Shown here: piece after piece, positions 59,238 through 64,000 of the stretch | How positions within the stretch are numbered: the stretch's first letter is position 1 | Layout: the number at the start of each line of letters is the position of its first letter | Origin: CBDBCU01 sp965243185 | Lineage (GTDB): Bacteria; Chloroflexota; Dehalococcoidia; Lucifugimonadales; UBA3495 | DNA length: 64,000 nucleotides | Reading direction: 5' to 3' | NCBI GenBank assembly: GCA_965243185.1 | Contig: OZ251531.1 | Location: 1,736,001 to 1,800,000 of the forward strand | Notes under the pieces: generated by a model | Told to the model about the DNA's origin: nothing | Seen by the model: the letters and a program-made list of their open reading frames with translations, nothing else | The model's database searches: none | Program-made: the position numbers and the translations under genes

Positions 59238-61754
59238 TCAGGCCAAAGCCGGCTCCGGTTCCGGTTCGGCGGCCGGGGCGCCAATTTCGGCGGAGTCCGC
59301 CGGTTCCGGGTGCTTGGGGGTGATGACGATTTTGCCGTCAATGGCATCGACCAGGGCAATGTCGCCATCCTTCAGTTCGCCGCCCAGCAGTTCGTCGGAG
59401 AGGGTGTCTTCGACTTCGTTCTGGATGACCCGGCGCAGCGGCCGCGCCCCCAAAACCGGGTCGAACCCCTTTTCCGCCAGGTGTTCCCGGGCCGCCTCGG
59501 TCAGTTCCAGCGTGACATTCTTGTCCGCCAGTTCCTGTTGCACCATCTTGACCATCAAGTCCACGATGGCGTGAATCTGTTCCCGGTTCAACTGGTGGAA
59601 AACGATGGTAGCGTCGATGCGGTTCAGGAACTCGGGACGGAAAAAGCGTTTGACTTCGTCCATCACCTTGTCCTTCATCCGCTCGTAGGACTGGGCGTCG
59701 GTCTGGGCGTCCCCGGACTTGACGCTAAAGCCCATCGAGGTGTCCCGCTTAATCAGGTCCGACCCCAAGTTGCTGGTCATCACGATGATGGAGTTGCGGA
59801 AATCCACCCGGCGGCCGCGGGCGTCGGTCAGCTGCCCGGCGTCGAAAATCTGGAGCAGGATGTTAAAGACTTCCGGATGCGCCTTCTCGATTTCGTCGAG
59901 CAGGATGGCGCAGTAGTTCTTGCGGCGGACGCCCTCCGTCAACTGGCCGCCCTCGTCATAGCCCACATAGCCCGGCGGCGCCCCAATCAAGCGGGCCACC
60001 GTGTGCCGTTCCTGAAACTCGGACATATCGAGGCGAATCATATTGTCCTCTTGTCCGAACATCACTTCGGCCATCGCCCGCACCAGTTCCGTCTTGCCTA
60101 CCCCAGTGGGGCCGAGGAACATAAAGACGCCGATGGGATGGCGGGGGTCTTTCAACCCGGCCCGGGCCCGGCGGACGGCTTTGGAAATGTTGATGATGGC
60201 TTCGTCCTGCCCAATGATGCGCTTGTGCAGGTCATCCTCCATATGGATGAGGCGGGCCGTTTCCTCGACGCCGAGGCGCGTAACCGGGATGCCCGTCCAC
60301 ATACTGACCACTTCGGCGATGTCCTCCTCAGTAACGGCGGAGCGGCTGTTTTCCCGGTCGGTGCGCCATTCCTGGCGGAGATGCATCAGGTTTTCGTTAA
60401 GGTTCAGTTCCCGGTCGCGGAGTTCGGCGGCCACTTCGTACTGCTGGGCGGCGATGGCTTCATCCTTTTCCTGCCGCACCCGTTCCAGAACTTCCATCGC
60501 GTCCTTAACCGTGGTCGGGGTAACGCTGCCGCGCAACCGCACCCGGGAACCGGCTTCGTCGATGAGGTCGATGGCTTTGTCCGGCAGGAAACGGTCGGGG
60601 ATGAAACGGGTAGCCAGGGTAGCGGCGGCTTTGACGGCGTCATCGGTGATGTCCACATTGTGGTGGTTTTCGTACATTTCCTTGACGCCGTGGAGGATGC
60701 TGACGGTGTCCTCGGAATTGGGTTCCTCAACGCGGACGGGCTGGAGACGGCGTTCCAAAGCCGGGTCGCGTTCGACATACTTGCGGTAGTCGTCGAGGGT
60801 AGTCGAGCCGATACACTGGATTTCGCCGCGGGCCAGAGAGGGTTTGAGGATATTAGAGGCGTCAACCGCGCCTTCGGCGGAGCCGGCGCCAACCAAGGTA
60901 TGGACTTCGTCGATAAAGAGGACGCAGTTGCCGGAGTTTTTGATTTCCTCGATGATTTTCTTGAGGCGCTCCTCGAACTCGCCGCGGTACTTGGTGCCGG
61001 CGACCAGCGCGCCCATATCCAGCGTAACGAGGCGTTTGCCCTGGAGAGTTTCGGGGATTTCGCCGCTGTCAATCTGCTGCGCCAAGGCTTCGACGATGGC
61101 GGTTTTGCCGACGCCGGGTTCGCCGACCAGTACCGGATTATTTTTAGTGCGGCGGCTGAGGATTTGTACGACGCGCTCGATTTCCTGTTTGCGGCCGACG
61201 ACCGGGTCGAGTTTGCCATCCCGGGCGGCCCGGGTCAGGTCAGTACCCAATTGGTCTAAAGTGGGGGTGCGCTGGCCGGAGCGGGAACTGGAGCCGCCGC
61301 TGCCGGCGGTAGATGAGCTGAGGATGCGGTGGGTTTCGGTGCGGACTTTTTCGAGGGTAATGCCGAGGCTTTCGAGAACGCCGGCAGCCACCCCTTCCCC
61401 TTCTCTGAGCAGTCCGATAAGGAGATGCTCCGTGCCGATATAGGTATGGTTCATCCGGCGGGCTTCGTCCACGGCCAGTTCGACGACTTTCTTGGCGCGG
61501 GGGGTCAAACCGATTTCGCCTTGGGCCGGCTTTTCCCCGCGGCCGATAATGAACTCGACGGCGGAACGGACTTTGTTCAAGTCCACATTAAGGCCGGAGA
61601 GTACCCGGGCGGCGACCCCTTCGGTTTCCCGGACCAGGCCAAGGAGGATGTGCTCAGTGCCGATGTAGTTATGGTTGAACCGCTGGGCTTCCTCCTGGGC
61701 CAGGGACAAAACCCGGCGGGCCCGTTCGGAGAATTTCTCGAACCTGCTTCCCAT
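59238..61754 (-). CDS. clpC: ATP-dependent Clp protease ATP-binding subunit ClpC
   Basis: This 838-residue AAA+ unfoldase starts MGSRFEKFSERARRVL (61754) behind AGGAGCGGC. It has a double Clp N-domain repeat (about 1-145), Walker A1 GEPGVGKT (about 211-218), a UVR-like middle coiled coil (about 415-455), Walker A2 GPTGVGKT (about 547-554) and the GYDEGGQLTEGVRR arm. The C-terminal domain carries the LGARPLRR motif, and the tail is acidic and Ala/Glu/Pro-rich. It feeds unfolded proteins to ClpP. A strong promoter lies upstream. Confidence 0.97.
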   Translation of the reverse strand: MGSRFEKFSERARRVLSLAQEEAQRFNHNYIGTEHILLGLVRETEGVAARVLSGLNVDLNKVRSAVEFIIGRGEKPAQGEIGLTPRAKKVVELAVDEARRMNHTYIGTEHLLIGLLREGEGVAAGVLESLGITLEKVRTETHRILSSSTAGSGGSSSRSGQRTPTLDQLGTDLTRAARDGKLDPVVGRKQEIERVVQILSRRTKNNPVLVGEPGVGKTAIVEALAQQIDSGEIPETLQGKRLVTLDMGALVAGTKYRGEFEERLKKIIEEIKNSGNCVLFIDEVHTLVGAGSAEGAVDASNILKPSLARGEIQCIGSTTLDDYRKYVERDPALERRLQPVRVEEPNSEDTVSILHGVKEMYENHHNVDITDDAVKAAATLATRFIPDRFLPDKAIDLIDEAGSRVRLRGSVTPTTVKDAMEVLERVRQEKDEAIAAQQYEVAAELRDRELNLNENLMHLRQEWRTDRENSRSAVTEEDIAEVVSMWTGIPVTRLGVEETARLIHMEDDLHKRIIGQDEAIINISKAVRRARAGLKDPRHPIGVFMFLGPTGVGKTELVRAMAEVMFGQEDNMIRLDMSEFQERHTVARLIGAPPGYVGYDEGGQLTEGVRRKNYCAILLDEIEKAHPEVFNILLQIFDAGQLTDARGRRVDFRNSIIVMTSNLGSDLIKRDTSMGFSVKSGDAQTDAQSYERMKDKVMDEVKRFFRPEFLNRIDATIVFHQLNREQIHAIVDLMVKMVQQELADKNVTLELTEAAREHLAEKGFDPVLGARPLRRVIQNEVEDTLSDELLGGELKDGDIALVDAIDGKIVITPKHPEPADSAEIGAPAAEPEPEPALA

Positions 61755-61864
61755 AATGCCGCTCCTGTCGGTCAAGGCGGGGCGGCATTGGGGTTGAGCC
61801 GCGCCCGGATTCCTCTGGTTTGCATCGGGGGCCTATAGCTTTAACGGCGATAGTGGCCGGTCAA

Positions 61865-61894
61865 ATTATAGGGCATTGGGTTTAACGGTGTCAA
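61865..61894 (-). promoter_or_regulatory. Promoter of clpC
   Basis: On the minus strand TTGACA (61894-61889), 18 bp, TATAAT (61870-61865). Both hexamers are perfect. Confidence 0.85.
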
Positions 61895-62092
61895 AAATGG
61901 CTGCATCCTGGTTTCCCGGGGTTCCCCGGGCGGCCTGGTTGGCTGCCGGGCCGGGTGCGGGAATTGCCGCCGGGATTGGCGGCGCCGATTGCTTGCGGGC
62001 CGCCGGGTTACTTTAATGAGTTGTTAAAGTTGGCCGGGGCATTGGGGAGATTTGCGCCGGGGCCGGGAACGCCGGCCCGTTGGCAGATACTT

Positions 62093-62209
62093 CCCGGCGG
62101 TGACCTATTTTCCCACTTCGTCGCCAAAGCAGTATCGTCGGCGCTGGGGCGTTTCACTACCGTGTTCGGGATGGGAACGGGTGGGGCCACCCCGCTAGAA
62201 CCACCAGGA
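62093..62209 (-). rRNA. rrf: 5S ribosomal RNA, unlinked
   Basis: The minus strand reads TCCTGGTGGTTCTAGCGGGG, then CCCGTTCCCATCCCGAACAC, and ends near GGTCACCGCCGGG. These are the conserved 5S arms and loop, and the terminal helix CCTGG/CCGGG pairs. The length is about 117 nt. No 23S or 16S gene is within 1.7 kb on either side, and the upstream flank is protein-coding. Confidence 0.9.
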
Positions 62210-62228
62210 AGTAAATCTGTCGGCAACT

Positions 62229-62257
62229 AGTATGCACTATTTTTCACAATAAGGCAA
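62229..62257 (-). promoter_or_regulatory. Promoter of the 5S rRNA
   Basis: On the minus strand TTGCCT (62257-62252), 17 bp, CATACT (62234-62229), about 20 bases before the mature 5' end. It supports independent transcription. Confidence 0.6.
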
Positions 62258-62364
62258 GGGGTAAAAGAGGGCAATTTGGAAATTGGTTTAATTGGGAATT
62301 AAGCCCGCGGCGGGAACAGCAAATATCGATACTTCGGAATTGCGCGCCGCCGTAGATTCCCCCC

Positions 62365-62607
62365 TTACCCCCGCCCCCAACGCCAGTAAAAAACCAGCAA
62401 TCCCAACGGCATCGCCACCACCAGCGCGCCCACCACGGCTACCACCGTCCACGGCCCCAACCCAATCAAATGCGCCAACTGCCCTTGCAGCCACTCCAGA
62501 AAGGCCGCATCCGGTATCTCATCGTGATGCCGCCCCAGCGCCAGCAAACCGGCCGCAAAGACCGCCGCTGCCAGCTCCGGCAGTCCAAACCAGCCCGCCC
62601 CCGGCAT
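62365..62607 (-). CDS. Small membrane protein, coupled to the MFS gene
   Basis: This 80-residue protein has two hydrophobic segments (about 10-26 and 48-72) and an acidic loop with HHDEIPDAAFLEW between them. It begins 15 bases after the MFS stop on the same strand, so it is probably in one transcript with it. No family is recognised. It could be an accessory of the transporter, but nothing shows that. Confidence 0.5.
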   Translation of the reverse strand: MPGAGWFGLPELAAAVFAAGLLALGRHHDEIPDAAFLEWLQGQLAHLIGLGPWTVVAVVGALVVAMPLGLLVFYWRWGRG

Positions 62608-62622
62608 ACCCGCGCCCGCTCC

Positions 62623-64000
62623 CTAATCCCCGGCCGCCGCAACTGCCGCCGCCGGCTCCTCCCCTGCCGGCTGATACCGCGCCGAATACCGCCGTTCCTT
62701 AATCGCAAAGGCGAACAGCGACGCCGGAAACAGCAGCAGCCCCGCAATCAAAAAGGGAATCGTATAAGACCCCGTCCAGTCAAACAGCAGCCCGGCCAGC
62801 CAGATGCTCAACCCGCTCCCGACCGCGTGGACCAGAAATGCCACTCCCGAAATCGTCCCCAAGGCCCGCAGCCCGTACACATCCGCAATCAACGCCGTCG
62901 TCAGCGGCGCCGTTGCAATCCACGAAATCCCGGCTACTACCGCAAACACCAGCAGCGCCGGCGTCCCCCAGCCCATCAGTTCCACCCCGGCCAGCAGCGC
63001 CATATACGCCGTCCCCCGCACAAAATAGACCAACCCCAGCATATTCTTGCGGCTGAACCGGTCCGACAAAATGCCCGCCCCAATGCTCCCAACAATGTTC
63101 AACCCCATCATCAGCCCGAAAATCAGTGCCGCCGACTGCTCCGGCACCCCCAGGGAATGGGCAAAAGGCACAAAATGGATGGACAGCACCGCCGTAGTGT
63201 ACCCGCAGGCAAAGTAGGCAATAGTCATCTGCCAGATCGGCATTGATTGGAACGATCGCAGCCAGCTGTCCGTATCCAGAACTCCGGGCCGCCGTTCTTG
63301 CCGCGCCGTCCCGCTGTTCCCGGCCGCCGGCGTCGCCGCCCCGTCCGGCCGCAATCCCAAATCTGACGGATTATTCCGCAGAAACAAAAATGCCAGCGGC
63401 GCCGCCAGCAGCAGTACCATCAAACCGAAAGCCACCCAAGTAATCCGCCAGTTCGTGGCTTGCAGCAGATACATCCCGAACGGCACCAGCAGCAGACCGC
63501 CGGCCGACAGCCCGGCCGCATTCAGCCCCACCACCGTAGCCCGCCGCTGCCGAAACCACCGCGACAGCAGCGCCCCGGTATTGTTCAGCGACATCCCGCT
63601 CAACGCCACCGACGACACAAACCCGAACATAAAAATCAGAAACAGCAGGTGAAAAGTCAGGCTCAAAACCACCGTCGCCAGCCCGAACACCACCAGGCTG
63701 GACACAATCACCCGCCGCCCGCCGAACCGGTCCAGCAGCCGCCCCATAAAAGGCTGCGTCAACCCGTTCACCAGAAACCCCAACGCCGCCGCCAGGGAAA
63801 TCGTCCCCCGATTCCAGTCAAACTCCTCGCTCATCGGCAGCACGAAAATCCCGAAACTGTTCCGCGCCCCGTTGGTCACAAAGGCCACGAAAATACAGGT
63901 GGCGACGATATACCACCCATAGAAAATCGGCCGTGGCGTCCCGCCGGACGGCTGCTCTGACCCCGCCGACCGCTGCTCCGCTCCCGTCGCCGGTCGCTCG
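62623..64000 (-). CDS. MFS transporter (OxlT-like), 5' end off the window
   Basis: The frame is open from 62623 to the last base and holds at least 458 codons. The region just inside the edge reads PIFYGWYIVATCIFVAFV, the usual N-terminal helix of this MFS subfamily, so a GTG at 63888 is not the true start. Motifs include GRLLDRFGGRRV, SRWFRQRRATVVGL and ILSDRFSRKNMLGL. The N-terminal extension is Pro/Ser/Gly-rich. It shares layout with the MFS protein at 51883. The substrate is unknown. Confidence 0.92.
   Translation of the reverse strand, partial: ERPATGAEQRSAGSEQPSGGTPRPIFYGWYIVATCIFVAFVTNGARNSFGIFVLPMSEEFDWNRGTISLAAALGFLVNGLTQPFMGRLLDRFGGRRVIVSSLVVFGLATVVLSLTFHLLFLIFMFGFVSSVALSGMSLNNTGALLSRWFRQRRATVVGLNAAGLSAGGLLLVPFGMYLLQATNWRITWVAFGLMVLLLAAPLAFLFLRNNPSDLGLRPDGAATPAAGNSGTARQERRPGVLDTDSWLRSFQSMPIWQMTIAYFACGYTTAVLSIHFVPFAHSLGVPEQSAALIFGLMMGLNIVGSIGAGILSDRFSRKNMLGLVYFVRGTAYMALLAGVELMGWGTPALLVFAVVAGISWIATAPLTTALIADVYGLRALGTISGVAFLVHAVGSGLSIWLAGLLFDWTGSYTIPFLIAGLLLFPASLFAFAIKERRYSARYQPAGEEPAAAVAAAGD

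Noticed and set aside
59310..61259. 649-codon open frame antisense to clpC
   Set aside because: It is the shadow of clpC. No motifs, and clpC is unambiguous.
1..64000. tRNA genes and 16S/23S rRNA
   Set aside because: I saw no convincing cloverleaf with a GTTCGA-type arm and no rRNA other than 5S. A tRNAscan-SE run would confirm; I cannot exclude a missed tRNA.

Overview
This is a GC-rich bacterial chromosome segment with densely packed genes on both strands. Gene content suggests a heterotrophic member of the Chloroflexota (Dehalococcoidia or SAR202-like). The pointers are peptide and amino-acid ABC binding lipoproteins, a CocE-type hydrolase, an LLM flavin oxidoreductase, an acyl-CoA dehydrogenase, several secreted proteins sharing a C-terminal NCWN domain, and UGA-encoded selenoproteins. 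This placement is an inference from gene content; there is no 16S gene in the window. The only rRNA is a 5S gene with no 16S or 23S beside it.

Layout. 1-2.3 kb (-): aroC (cut by the window edge), aroE and a coiled-coil/nuclease-like protein. 2.4-11.6 kb: a lipoprotein, valS (-), an OLD-like ATPase/TOPRIM pair, a VLRF1-like release factor, a large secreted IPT-like protein and an NYN nuclease. 11.8-17.8 kb (-): inositol-phosphatase family protein, a DsbA/FrnE-like selenoprotein with in-frame UGA, and the sugar-phosphate block pgi-gnd-zwf. 18-24.6 kb (+): two paralogous genes separated by an intact IS1-type element, an Lrp-like ligand domain, acyl-CoA dehydrogenase, NYN protein, LLM oxidoreductase (-), rsmG. 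24.6-33 kb: tandem amino-acid binding proteins, ncRNA copy A (-), class II aldolase and a peptide ABC transporter lacking its ATPases. 33-41 kb: CocE hydrolase, an ATPase/PD-(D/E)XK pair (-), ComB-like phosphatase, a SelW-like selenoprotein, prs. 41-50 kb: MrfA-like helicase (-), a HicB remnant, amidohydrolase, nuclease-like proteins, MBL protein with bioY, and two NCWN-domain proteins. 50.5-51 kb: ncRNA copy B. 51-64 kb: methyltransferase, MFS transporters, peptide-binding lipoprotein, SNase, a RecB-like nuclease, radA, clpC, 5S rRNA.

The most unusual observations are these. (1) A duplicated transcription unit of about 470 nt (27350-27832 minus; 50579-51044 plus) has a conserved sigma70-type promoter, conserved hairpins and a terminal palindrome whose base changes between copies are compensated. 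It looks like an undescribed structured RNA. (2) Two genes have UGA exactly where a redox cysteine belongs (UxxC in a DsbA/FrnE-like protein, CxxU in a SelW-like protein). (3) Two ATPase/nuclease-type gene pairs are candidate defence cassettes. (4) A C-terminal NCWN domain is shared by three secreted proteins. (5) An IS1-like element shows a recognisable A7 frameshift site, 30-bp ends and a 9-bp target duplication. (6) A 5S rRNA gene stands alone with its own promoter.

Gene starts were chosen from Shine-Dalgarno (SD) spacing and family alignments known to me. All functional names are by recognition of motifs, not by database search.
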